Source of the DNA: Ianthella basta
Lineage: Eukaryota; Porifera; Demospongiae; Verongiida; Ianthellidae
Length of the DNA: 64,000 nt
Direction of reading: 5' to 3'
NCBI GenBank assembly: GCA_964019415.1
Contig: OZ025880.1
Span: 5,514,585 to 5,578,584, forward strand
Part shown: one piece after another, positions 32,961-43,815 of the stretch
How positions within the stretch are numbered: the stretch's first letter is position 1
Layout: each line of letters opens with the position of its first letter
Made by a program: the position numbers and the translations under genes
Notes under the pieces: generated by a model
Told to the model about the DNA's origin: nothing
Database searches by the model: none
The model's input: the letters and a program-made list of their open reading frames with translations, nothing else

Positions 32961-35900
32961 CAGCAGATGAGTGTCCCAAAGAAGTGACTGGTTCCAAAAC
33001 GTCACCTTCAAGCTGTACTTCTGCAGAGGGTCTCTTCTTATGGTCAACCTGAGTGAGAGGTGGAGAGCAGCATGACTGTCATTCAGCTATCACTTAGGAG
33101 GAACTTAATTAATGGTGCAAAGCGTTATTTCCCACAACACAAGGAGATTCACCTTCACTTTAGGCAAAACAAAACTCTTAATACGAATATTTATGGGCTA
33201 ACTTATACATACAGCAAGCTTCTTGGTGGACAACTACTTACCTACCACATTTAGGAAGTGGTCTTGGCCTTAGACAAAATGTGCAAGCAGTTTTTAAAAA
33301 CCACAGCGACCAGTGAAACATGCTCATATCTTAGTCCATACAGTGGCAGCCCATACACATCACATCCAACCAGTGCCCCTTCCCTCTCGCTTGCACTGCC
33401 TACCCTTTGTCATATTCAAGCCCTTCACCTATTACCCTCTTCTCTCACATTATCCCATGCCTAACCTTCTCCAACGTCCCCCTTGCTCCACTTCCATCCA
33501 CATATGTGCCAGTACTCAATTCTGTAGCAATGGTGTACAAACAAGTGGGAAGTGTGGGGGATGCAACTTGATTGCTACATATATAGAGATCGCCAACACT
33601 ACCATTACATCCATTATACAGACACTGGTGAAAACCAGTAACTTCAACTATCATTACTGCACAGCGCAAGCCATGCACCCACACTCAGTGTTACACTTGC
33701 TCTTAATGATTTAACACTAAATCCCATTCCTCCAACACCACATATTTAAGCTGCCTGAAGATGAATTGTCATCTTTAAAGGTCAAAAGTAGAGCATAATA
33801 ATATATCCAAGCCCCTTGCGAATACAATGTCATCACATCACTACTAGATACTCACTGACAGACTTGTGAGGTTCATGCAAGGTGCTGTCATCCCTGGGTG
33901 TGCAGTCTGAGCAAATAGAAATAGAAAATCAAAATATTGAAGATGATGCAATTTAAGTTATTGCATTCCCTTTAAACTGTTGACAAGGATGCTGTGGAAG
34001 AGCTCATTCTGCCCTTAACCCATTAGGGCCCATAGACGCAAATTTGCATCAAATATTTGTATGTGCTTTAGGCCCATTGACGCAGATTTGCGTCAAGAGG
34101 AACTTTCCCTTCGTTTGGCTGCCAAGACAGGAGGAATAGTACGAACCTTTCACAGCATGCCTAGTAGTCATTTGGACATCATTTCGGGTACTCACTGTCT
34201 CTTCTGGTCGTCCTCGTGCCGCACAATCAAGCGCCGAACGTTTTGCGAAGTTACGCACCATTTTGGTGCGTGACCAGAAAGCTACCACGTACCACGTAGC
34301 GACAAGAATGAATGCAGTCGGCTGTTGAACAAATAGTCCAGCAGCTAGAGTGGCTCCTAGGTCCTTTTCTGGGTCATAGAAGTGCCAGCAAGTAAAATAC
34401 AAGTGTTCGCTTGCTGTTCTCGTCTTCTTCGGCTGCACACGCTTGCAAAGAATCTAGAGCTGGGCCACGAACATCCCATAGCCTTTCTAGGAAACAGCAC
34501 CATGAAATGCAACACCCAATGTCAACATTTTGCACGAAAAAGGCCGGGAAAGCACACCGAAAAGCAAACTACGGGTCTTGTACGTAGCCGCCATTTTTAT
34601 GTTGGGCTCACAGTACACAAGCGCAAAGTTTGAAATTGGGTCCTAATGGGTTAATGGGTGACACAATTTAGCTAGAACATAGTCACTCCACTTGAACCAC
34701 TACATATTACATTGGTTTTAGTTCCTGGCAAGTGAGATGTGGCAATATTACTGCAGCATAAAAGGGTACACAAAAGGCTGAGAGAACAAGTATTTCGAGT
34801 TAAAAAACTCGTGGGGCGCCAGGGCGCCCCTGAACCTCAAACTACCTGCTAGCAATTTTCCCATGTACGTTCAGTAAATTAGATAGTTGGGGGTACAGTA
34901 TTGTTGTTGGCCTGAAAGATACATCAAGACACACTAGACCGTTGGGTTTGCAAGAGTTTCAAGTCTCCAGAGCAGCCAGTCATATCCAGTGAAAGCATCC
35001 CTACCAAACTGTCAAATGTTTGCCTACTGCTTTTTGATCTATATGACATTCTGAATGAGCAATTGTTACTTTGTGCCTGGAGGAGGAGTGTGCTGGCTAA
35101 AAGGCTACCCTATGATGACTATATGAGCGAATCATGGCTATAATTATGTGTCATGACTCGCTGGTCCTCCATTATTGGCCTACGGGTCACTAGACTTCTG
35201 TTGTATTTAGGGCTGTACCTCGCAGAAAAACAGTTAAGTAAGCTTTCTACCACAATAATATTGCTTAAACATGTTCTAGAAACACTTTGCGTTCTTTGGA
35301 TACACGGTGAAATCTAAAGAAAGATGGTTTTGAGCCTAGCAAACAGAAAGCGTCGAGCGCGCGGCCATTTTACAATGTCCTCAGTGATAATTGGAGCTGT
35401 ATCTCGCAGAAGAGACGTTCCTTAGGCTTTTTATTAGTATCACTCTATTAACACATGTTTATGACCACGTTTCGTTCGATTCAAACACGGCGAAACGTCA
35501 TTAGAGAGGATTTAAAGCTTTGTAAAGAACGACGTGAGCACCGCCATTTGCAAAATGACAGAAATATATATATATATATATACGAACATGAAGCCATACG
35601 AAGACCTAAATCTGAAAACAATATAGGGGCGCCCAAAAATATGAAACTGCTGACCTAGCTAGGGAGGCAATATATAGATAGTAGTTCTTTCAAAAAGTAC
35701 TGCAAGTGATGCTGACAGTCCACTCAAAAGCCGCAACAAGTAGTTGTTACTAGATAGTAAGTGCTACCATACTACCATACTACCATACTAGCAGACCTCA
35801 CCTGTTACTGAGTCCTGAAGACAGCGGGCTTGCTCCAAATATGAATCCATGAGCAGCATTTTTGCAGAGGGTCTCTTGCTCCGGTCAACCTGAGTGACAG

Positions 35901-38900
35901 GATGGGAGATAAGCATGATAATCAAAAGACAAGTGTCCTGACATTTGGCAATCATTCTCGAGATAACAGTCAACTGTGTTGATGCTAATGTTGATGTGAC
36001 AAGATGGCGAATGGCAAATTTCACTCTGTAAGTGAATCCAACATATTTTCCGTTTTTAGCTTGACATTGGTTTTAGTGAGCAAAGAAATTGGTGTTGGAG
36101 CCTTAGAAAGCTTCTTTGCTGCTATTGGATCCTGTCATGCGTCACTGGGCAAACATTATCTTTACACCCAGATGTCACAAACAATCCCCTCCTCTTCGAC
36201 ATTGTCTTCATTGTCCTCCGTCCTGGATTGTTGTTTCATTAGCTAGCTGAATAGAAATCTTCCCTGAACTTTGTCAAATGTGACTTCTCCATTGATGTGA
36301 ACGTAAAATTAATGTGGCAACCATTATCACAGCAACATGTCATGTTTGGGTCACATCAATGTTAACACTTCGTAACTTGTAGTGTGACCAGCAAAACGCG
36401 ACCATTATAATAACATTGCCATTATTTCTGATCTAGTGAGACTGACGCCTTACTGTTAATGTACACGCGGGGATACACGGTCATATTAGATATGTATAAC
36501 TGGCTGACTCCCCTCTCCCCAGTGAAATGTGAGTTTTGGCAAAAGACATGTTAGTAGTAAATAGTGTTGGGGATCTCCCTGAAACACCTTTTTGATCATA
36601 TAAGAAATAATTGAATTAAAGAACCTATTTAATCACTGTATGTTACTAGACCCTAGTTTCTATCACTATTCACCACAGGTTAGGACTAAGTTTATTCTAT
36701 GTCAGTGTAATGTCCCCATGGTAAAGTTTATTTTGCAAATGTATAATCACAGACAACACACTTTATATCGCAATTAATATCAGTAGGAAGCAGTTTCTTT
36801 TTCTCCTCTATGTCTGTGTCACATCATAACAGCATGCAATTAATTTTTGTAAGTTACTATTGTGGCCTGTCATGCCAAATTTGGACCCCCCATAATTAGG
36901 CTCCCCGCAGAACCGAAACTGCAACCGAAATTGTTCCCCCTCTGCTAAATCACCAGCACCAGCGCAGATTGACAATCAGATTCATCGTGTACTTGTACCC
37001 TTACGTCTTTTCCAAGTTGGGACGCATTCTCAATCCAGGATAAGGTGATTTCGTTCATTAGATGGGCGCTTTGGGTCGATTTATAGGTGATTTCATCCAA
37101 TGAGTGGACGATTTGGTTCAATGAATAGACAATTTCAGCTGACATGTCTTCACTGCACGCTCAAGACCCACCACAACAACGAATATCGAGAGAAAAAGGG
37201 ACTTTGTCACTACAGCAGAACCATTACGGCAGCTATTTTCTGCTGTTTTTGGCCCAGCGGAACCATTTTGGCGGGGGGAACTTACACGCCATGACAGGCC
37301 AGTAAGCCAGCCCCTGGCTGAGCAGCCCCTACTACAAGCTGCTGCCACATGAAAATAATAATAATAATATGGCATGGCAATCACATAGTGAGCAAGCTAC
37401 GGTACTAGAACAACAGTGATCACAGTACACCCTGATTACCTCCAGAGGTCTTGCAGTGAAGTTGACCATGTCAAGCCACTTCTCTCCAGTGAACCCTTGC
37501 CGGATGTGATATATCTACAGATACCAAATGTAAGACGCAGTACAATTATGTAACCCACTGTCTAGCATCACTCAAGCATGCGAACAATCATCACACCAAA
37601 TCAAAGTGGTACACATGCGTAGGTACGTACAACAAGATCATTCCACTGTGCTGTTAGTACGCATAAATCTAATGCACACTGAATAAACATACGAGCAACC
37701 TAGTCTTGGGTAGCCAAACTGCTGTCTAGGGAGAGGTTCTGGTACAATGCCTGCATGCAGCTCACACAGAGGCCACCAAAAGAAGGGGTATTCATTACAT
37801 TACATTCTAGAGAAGTGAGCTATACAGCCTCTACACAAGCTGTGTATAGGCATTGTATCAGGTCCTTTCAACCCAAACCAGTGTGCTTATGCAAGACTAT
37901 AAGCAACCATGGTTACAGTACATGGCAAACAAAGGTTACACCCTTACATACACAAGGGAATGAACCTCTATAGTACATTCCATGCCTTGTGTCACCCGCA
38001 ACCACACACCCACAGCTACTGGTGTCATGCACACCAGTTGAACAAAGGCAGATTCATTAAAAGATGAGACAAGACAGCACATTAGATAGACTATTCACAT
38101 TTAGCGGCATGAACAGTCTATTGAATCCCCTACAAAGAACATCAAAATAATGATGTCATTTACCTTCATTGAATTGTGTAATCTCACAGCAAATCTGCAC
38201 TCGTTCAACTCAATTGCATGACACCAGTAGTTGGTGGGTGGTTGCCTGGTGAGGCGAGGTGTACAGCCTCTGCACAAGCTGGCAGGCATTGCACCAGACT
38301 CTTGCAACCCAAAACCAGTCTGCTTATGCAGGACTATAAGCAACGTGGCTACGTACAGTATGAGGCAGACAATAAGGTTAATGTACTATATCCATACGCA
38401 TGCAAGGGAATGTTTTATTGGTACACCCATGCCAATAGATTAGAATGTCCATATTTGTAACTACGTATGTACATGTCCATATCCGTTCTATGCCCATACG
38501 CACCATGATATGTAATACCCATATGTAGAATGGCTGGGTAGTAGATTATGTTGATTATGTTTCCTTTAATCATAAAATCTTGCATTTGCCAAACATGGTT
38601 ACCAATCCAGCAACTATGCTGAGCTCGTTCTAGAAGGCGAGAGTTGTAAGAAGCCAGCACTTTTTGCAATTTTGTCGTGACCCCAGTGACGTCCGCCTTA
38701 TCACAGCAGCTTCATTGTTCTACTGTGCACACCCCACAAACTTCACTTTGGCTGGAGCTTCATGAACTGACTTGAGAGCACATAATAAGGTAAGGAGTGT
38801 ACTATGCAGACACCTGCTTGTTGTACACATTTGCCTGTATGTACTGTGCCTGTAGCTGTATGCATACTACATCCATACTACGCTAACTGTTTTCTGTGAT

Positions 38901-39218
38901 GTACTACATGTACAGCCACAGAGATGGGCACAATGTCACTCACCCCCGTTGTCCGGTCCACATTCTCTTGTGCTTCTGCAATTCTTTGTCTTGGAGCTGA
39001 CATTTCTCTCCTGTGCAGGAATAGGAGCTACCAGCATCATCCACACACACCATGGACATATGTAAAACACAGTAGTGCAATCTCAGCTCTGTTGCAAACA
39101 AATCATCTCTAAAGTACTCAAGAAAGAGATGGAATCGTTCAAGGTCAACGAGGCGACTGAGAAAGCTGGCAATCTGGTGCAGGATTTCTTCCAGCACCTT
39201 GCTTTGCTGTGTGGAACA
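32961..39218 (-). CDS. Scattered exons of an unidentified locus with protein-kinase C-terminal motif and duplicated exons
   Basis: Candidate exons with good splice borders are 39218 to about 39068 (helical segment with LSRLVDLERFHLFLEYFRDD, possibly a death-fold or CARD-like piece), 39010-38944 (REMSAPRQ), 38248-38165 (NYWCHAIELNECRFAVRLH), 37512-37443 (YHIRQGFTGEKWLDMVNF), 35889-35802 and 33048-32961. The last two are both 88 bp, start with VD-xx-KRPSA and have the same phase. KRPSA with an invariant Arg is the signature of subdomain XI at the end of protein-kinase domains. The catalytic exons of the kinase were not found, so exons are missing, unrecognised or removed. Transposons (32013, 34019, 36864) sit between them. 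One gene with duplicated exons, or two tandem paralogues, are both possible. Confidence 0.42.
34019..34650. mobile_element. piggyBac-like MITE, 632 bp, TTAA target duplication
   Basis: The element starts CCCATTAGGGCCCA and ends TGGGTCCTAATGGG, with TTAA directly outside at 34015-34018 and 34651-34654. Two copies of CCCAT(A/T)GACGCA(A/G)ATTTGC near the left end (34029, 34075) look like sub-terminal repeats. TTAA duplication and CCC ends are the hallmark of piggyBac. No transposase is present. Confidence 0.9.
34787..34860. repeat. Fold-back element E (relative of D)
   Basis: AACAAGTATTTCGAGTTAAAAAACTCGTGGGGCGCC is the same as the left arm of the element at 10671. The apex is GGGGCGCCAGGGCGCCCC. 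The right arm has decayed. Confidence 0.65.
35212..35632. repeat. 184-bp tandem duplication ending in the ACAATATAGGGG repeat (copy 2)
   Basis: GCTGTACCTCGCAGAA (35212) and GCTGTATCTCGCAGAA (35396) head two diverged units, each containing AACACGGTGAAA/ACACGGCGAAAC and GCGCGGCCATTTTACAA/CCGCCATTTGCAAAA. A (TA)n run and AACATGAAGCCATA...ACAATATAGGGGC follow, as at 11928-12025. Confidence 0.6.
36864..37300. mobile_element. MITE with GGCCTGTCATG termini, 437 bp
   Basis: The ends are inverted repeats (GGCCTGTCATGCC and GCCATGACAGGCC). The interior holds tandem variants of GATTTCGTTCATT...GATGGG spaced about 35 bp (37039-37140). The target duplication is unclear. Confidence 0.65.
37301..38940. repeat. 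Tandem segmental duplication, two units about 440 bp apart
   Basis: The segments 37815-37960 and 38256-38410 share blocks such as ACAGCCTCTACACAAGCTG, CCCAAACCAGTGTGCTTATGCA and GACTATAAGCAAC. Only the second unit retains an open candidate exon (38248-38165 adjoins it). Confidence 0.6.
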
Positions 39219-39426
39219 CTGTAAGAGACCAACCGAAACTAAGTTTATCATTTGCAAAGGCTAGATTTTCCTTCTTGAGAAGCAGAAGCAGGCAATGGAT
39301 GGCATGACGGTATGAGCAAATTTATTGCCATTAAGAAATGAATTTGCTGAGGTGGTCATATAATGGGGCTATCACCAGCAGTGGATTACAACACTATTTT
39401 AGACAGACGAGAATGCCAGTACTCGG

Positions 39427-39527
39427 AAATTCTGTGAAGTGGCCAGGCAGACAAATGGCTATGATCACTACTGGCAACCAAAAGTAATCGTAGCCATTTG
39501 TCTGCATGGTAACTTCACAGAACTTTC
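39427..39527. repeat. Fold-back element with about 38-bp arms
   Basis: ATTCTGTGAAGTGGCCAGGC...ATGGCTATGAT (39427-39464) is mirrored by AATCGTAGCCATTTGTCTGCATGG...CACAGAAC (39486-39521). The apex TGGCAACCAAAAG is repeated in the flank. Confidence 0.75.
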
Positions 39528-40082
39528 AAGTAGCTACTGGTTGCCAAAACTTGTCCTGAGTGGAACAGTTTGGGCTAATAAAATGACACCGGACCATTTT
39601 TGGTAGCCAAAAGTGGTTCGGGAGACTGGTTTTGGGCAGGACCACTTTTCTCGTAGCCAGACAGCTGACTTATGGTATGCCATTGGCAACACATATCAAA
39701 ATGATGTAATTCATGGCGAAAGACCTAAAATAGGCTCAAGCCAGTTCAATTCTCGAAGGTCTAATAGGGATGGGTTGCTAGGTTGGTCCGGCAGACCATC
39801 ACCTTCCACCTCCCCCGACAAAATTCCCACTGGGGCAAACCTGACGAGAGTGGTGCCACCATAGATAGAGGCGTTTTGCGCTGTACAATCCTAAGGTAGG
39901 GTAGGGGGATTCCGAACAAGATGGAGCTTCCGAACACGGCACCGCATTTCGCCTGTACACAGTAGAACAGCTTCATTCTTTGTACGCAGTTAGGGCAAGA
40001 GTCAATGTGTTGGCCACAGTAGTGAGATGTTCCTTCACGTACACGCGAAATGCGGCGACGTATTCGGAAACCCCATCTTATT

Positions 40083-43000
40083 TTTTTTTTCATAGTATTA
40101 CAAGACGATAAATGAATTAATGATAATGAGGATTACATAGGCATACATGCGCAATGCCTGATAAAATAACAAACAATAATTGATGAAATAATGCATACAT
40201 TACAGATTGTCATGTCATTGTCATGTCATTGTCAGATTGTGAGTCATGCCGAGGGTACTCGACCCTCTGCAATCGCCAACTCGATCACTGCAGCAGATTT
40301 ACGGGAGGAATGAGCAGACCTTGATCCTCTGATTGCTGCTATGGCTGCTCGCAGGAGACTGAATGACAGTTGGCACCGGAGCCACTGCATCACGCGGCAG
40401 TATCTCTGTCCTCTCTTCTCCGCTATCAGTGCAGCTAGACGCTTGTAGGCAATTGTAGTTGATGGACCCATTCCTCCACATGCTGAGAAGACCAAGGGAG
40501 TGAACGAGCCATGTTCAATCTCTCTTATTCTTTGGTCATACATCCTTCGCTTCTCTCTCTCGTGTCTCTGAAAAGTCGTCAAGATGTTAGGATTTTGGTT
40601 GGAGGCTGCCAGCGGGTTAAAAACCCTCACGTCAAAAAATGCATCCTGATGCTTGATCCAAAACCCCATACATCTGATGTCCATACGACTGTCATCTTGA
40701 ACATTGGCTGATCTCCCTTGTAGGTTCTCCCCAGTAAGTGGCTGCAACGGTGGTTCAATTTCTGTGGAGCGACTCACTTCTTCCATAAGCATGGCTGTAA
40801 GGTCACGGATGTCATTGTGTCTGTGGATTGGAAGACCTCCTTTTGTGCAACTCAGAGCATGTTGTACAGAGTTTGCCTTGCCGCATGAGCATATGGAGGG
40901 AAGGTTGTTTGGAAGCCATCCATATCTTAAAGCCAGGGCATCCCTGAAAGCTCCTTTATTCAGGGAAAAGCCATGTTCCTCAATCGGTAGGGTTCCTAAC
41001 CACGCAGACGCTCCCTTCTCTTGTGCTAGAGTGGCTACATTCTGAGTGGTGCTGTTGAGTGCCTCCAAAGTCATCTTCATCTCGCCCTCCTGTCGCTTCT
41101 TGTTCTGTTGTCTGACCCTTTTCCTGGCCTCATTTTGTTGAGCCTCAACTTCAGCAGTATGAACTGCACTCTTCTTCTGTAGGGAGCACATAAGTGGCTC
41201 TGAGACAAGGAAGGAGTTGGCTAACTCATTATCAGCACTATCTGGCAAGATGGGAATTCCTAGGCCTCCTAGGTTTGTGGGTAGAGCAAACAGCCTCCTT
41301 TCTGCATCACTGATGTTTTTTTTCCCTGTTATGGTTGGTATCACTTTGTGGCGAATGACATCCTCTACAGGATGCAACAGCTCTGAGATGCCTCGTGTGG
41401 TTCTTGCTAGGAAAGACCATTTATGTTTCAGACTAAAGACTAGTGCTGAATAGGCCGCTTGGGGTTGGGAAGCAGCTATGTCTGCCAACTTCTCTAGCTC
41501 ACGTACCCACTGGTCAACCTTCTCCCTCACAAAGGCTTCTTTGAAGGAAGTGACACCGATGGCCGAGCCAAGGTATCTACCTGCGGCAGAAGTAAGTTGG
41601 ATTCCAGTGTCTCCAAAGACTGCTTGGGCTTCTGGAAGCCATTGTTCCTTCACAACTAGAAGACACTTTGATGGATTTGGGAAGTAACCAAAGCTAGGAC
41701 CAACCTTCTGCAATTCCTCCCACCATTTCCTAAGGCTCTTGATAGCTCCAGCTGCAGAAGAGTCATCCGCATACCAGATTTGTGAGGCCAAGTGCTTCAG
41801 ACGCAGGATCAGCGGAAGTATGCCAATAGCATACATTGACATCGCCAAGGGGTCTCCTTGGGTTGTGCCCTCCCTGGATTGTATAGTCTCCCCATCGATG
41901 AAAAGTGACGGTTCCAATCGGTAGGTGTTCACCAGGGTGGCTGCAAAGGCTGGGCACAGTGACTGAACATTCATCAAAGTGGCTTGGCGATTCAAATTGT
42001 TGAATGCATTAGAGGCATCAATGAGCAGTATCCCTTCCGTTGTATCCTCATGAAACAGCTCTTCCAACACGTGTATGGCTGCTTCGCATCCACTTTTCTG
42101 CCCCACACAAAGCTGATGGGATCCAACAGCCTCTTGGATGTCATAACGAATGACTGAGAGGATTGCCTTGCTCAGAATGCGTCTCACCACTTCCCCAATA
42201 CCTATTGGCCTAACACCTGGACACTTGTCCATGGCAATAAGCCTACAGGCAATCAGTGGCTGTAGGGGTTCCGGATCAACAAAGCTGGAACTGATTCTTC
42301 TTGCAGTACTGGCTAATGCCTCACGTAGAGCTGATGATGCATTCTGAAACGAGCAGCACATTCTTCTCCATAGACGGGCGTCCATACCAGATGGACCTGC
42401 GCTTCCTTCTGTATTCAATGCTGATTTCAGAATGGTGAGGCCGTCTATTTCATCAAACATGGCGGGATATGCTTCAACAGGGCTTGGCATTGGTGCAGAG
42501 AGAACTTCACTGTTCAGTGGTCGAGCTGGTGGGTGCTTCTCCAGAATAATGTCTCGTACCGATTTCCCTTCTATCTCATGGCTTAAAGGAAGCACTCTCC
42601 CTGATCGGTTTTCTTCTGTTAGTAAACGAGTGGCAGATTTCACTTTCCCTTGCATCATCAATTCTGCAAAATGCCTTGATGTGGATTTGATGTTGGGGGG
42701 CGGTGATGCCGTCAGTCTGGCTTGGATTGATTGCGCTTCATGAAAAAGTTGTACAAGGTGGCCATCTTCCCATTTCTTCATTCGCCTTTCTAAGCAGCTG
42801 GTATGATCCTTGCTTTTCGAGGCTCTGAACGGCTTTTGTAGCACAAGTGCTGGAAGCACCATTGCAGCTTTCAGAGCCATTCCTTCCATGGGTGTTCCTT
42901 CAGCATAGCTGTTGAACAGGCGAGCCATTTCGCAGACAAAACTTTTCCCATGTTTGCCAGAAGGGATATTGAAGAGATTGTGTCTCCAATGAACAATTTC

Positions 43001-43482
43001 ATCATAGATCTTATCAATAGCATTTTTAGCTGTGGTTCCATCAATTTCTCCCCAAGTAAAATTAAGACGGCTAGTTGGTGGGTAGGAAGGCAATTCGGCT
43101 TGGATCTGATCATTACAATCACCATCACCATCAATTTGACTTACATTGTCTACTTGTCTTTCTCCTGCACGCTCTTCTTGAGTAGCTTCACTAGCGGTCT
43201 CAGTTTGATCACAGTTGTGCCCTGCCTCTGTCTCCATAGAACCATCCTTGTCCACATTCAAGCAGCGACCGTGCCGTTGAGGTAGACAGCTGCTACACGA
43301 TTTTCCTTCTCGAACACAGGAACAATTACGGCAAATTCCACTTCTGTTACACCGACAGCAGGTCATTATTATCAATTCCCGGGTACTTGGGGATAACGAT
43401 TACTGCGGTGGCGTAGGTTTTCAATGCAAAATCACCCCGTTCATCATTTCACGTCCACCCGCCATTTTTCGCGCATTCCTCC
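40083..43482 (-). mobile_element. Complete non-LTR retrotransposon, single ORF, poly-A tail and 7-bp target duplication
   Basis: On the minus strand the element starts GGAGGAATGCGCG (43482), has a 107-bp leader and one long ORF, and ends in an A-run (plus-strand T-run 40081-40090). TCTTATT occurs at 40076-40082 and 43483-43489 as target duplication, overlapping the A/T run by two bases. These borders support insertion by target-primed reverse transcription. Confidence 0.82.
40244..43375 (-). CDS. Reverse transcriptase protein with N-terminal Cys-rich cluster and C-terminal domain, intact 1043 codons
   Basis: The first 40 residues hold a dense cysteine cluster (CCRCNRSGICRNCSCVREG, then CSSCLPQRHGRC). 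An RT domain follows with RPIGIGEVVRR, LLIDASNAFNNLNR, TTQGDPLAMSMYA and the catalytic YADD (41762-41773). Further on are CSCGKANSVQHALSC (a C-x-C...H...C finger), and near the C-terminus DIRCMGFWIKHQDAFFDVRVFNP and EHGSFTPLVFSACGGMG. These C-terminal motifs recur in many cnidarian and sponge proteins of unknown function and may be the endonuclease. That is inference. The uninterrupted ORF and clean borders suggest recent activity. The start is the first ATG of the frame, and an ATG five codons in could also serve. The clade (R2-like, CRE-like or other) cannot be fixed by eye. Confidence 0.85.
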   Translation of the reverse strand: MIIMTCCRCNRSGICRNCSCVREGKSCSSCLPQRHGRCLNVDKDGSMETEAGHNCDQTETASEATQEERAGERQVDNVSQIDGDGDCNDQIQAELPSYPPTSRLNFTWGEIDGTTAKNAIDKIYDEIVHWRHNLFNIPSGKHGKSFVCEMARLFNSYAEGTPMEGMALKAAMVLPALVLQKPFRASKSKDHTSCLERRMKKWEDGHLVQLFHEAQSIQARLTASPPPNIKSTSRHFAELMMQGKVKSATRLLTEENRSGRVLPLSHEIEGKSVRDIILEKHPPARPLNSEVLSAPMPSPVEAYPAMFDEIDGLTILKSALNTEGSAGPSGMDARLWRRMCCSFQNASSALREALASTARRISSSFVDPEPLQPLIACRLIAMDKCPGVRPIGIGEVVRRILSKAILSVIRYDIQEAVGSHQLCVGQKSGCEAAIHVLEELFHEDTTEGILLIDASNAFNNLNRQATLMNVQSLCPAFAATLVNTYRLEPSLFIDGETIQSREGTTQGDPLAMSMYAIGILPLILRLKHLASQIWYADDSSAAGAIKSLRKWWEELQKVGPSFGYFPNPSKCLLVVKEQWLPEAQAVFGDTGIQLTSAAGRYLGSAIGVTSFKEAFVREKVDQWVRELEKLADIAASQPQAAYSALVFSLKHKWSFLARTTRGISELLHPVEDVIRHKVIPTITGKKNISDAERRLFALPTNLGGLGIPILPDSADNELANSFLVSEPLMCSLQKKSAVHTAEVEAQQNEARKRVRQQNKKRQEGEMKMTLEALNSTTQNVATLAQEKGASAWLGTLPIEEHGFSLNKGAFRDALALRYGWLPNNLPSICSCGKANSVQHALSCTKGGLPIHRHNDIRDLTAMLMEEVSRSTEIEPPLQPLTGENLQGRSANVQDDSRMDIRCMGFWIKHQDAFFDVRVFNPLAASNQNPNILTTFQRHEREKRRMYDQRIREIEHGSFTPLVFSACGGMGPSTTIAYKRLAALIAEKRGQRYCRVMQWLRCQLSFSLLRAAIAAIRGSRSAHSSRKSAAVIELAIAEGRVPSA

Positions 43483-43815
43483 TCTTATTCGGAATCCCCC
43501 TTAGTCTACCTTACCCTTTCCCTGTTATCATAAATTAGCACATGAGTCCAGCTTAACCACGATTAAAGACTTTCTGCCATGGTCAGGTAGGCCGCAACAC
43601 CTTCGGCACAACACGCACACCGAGCCATTCTTGCTAGACACACGACACATGGATTGGCCCTCATTCGTCCTGTTTTGGAATCCGTGATCGAAGGCAGACG
43701 GTCTGGCTTACGTACGGCTACACTACAATATCCTAGTAGCTACCCTTAGGCCATAGCTTTATCTGTGCTTAGGCGCACCTCTTTACCTACTTCTCGCCTG
43801 ACCGCACGTTGAATG

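Larger units (their letters stand above)
39893..43523. mobile_element. Palindromic MITE split by insertion of a non-LTR element
   Basis: The outer ends TAAGGTAGGGTAGGGGGATTCC (39893) and GGAATCCCCCTTAGTCTACCTTA (right end about 43491-43513) are inverted repeats. An inner inverted repeat of about 45 bp (39918-39962 against 40038-40078, core CCGCATTTCGC / GCGAAATGCGG) lies in the left part. Joining at the duplicated TCTTATT would restore a short palindromic element of roughly 230 bp. Confidence 0.75.

Noticed and set aside
39885-43523. A new class of reverse transcriptase transposon with terminal inverted repeats
   Set aside because: The duplicated TCTTATT and A-run show the inverted repeats belong to a pre-existing MITE.
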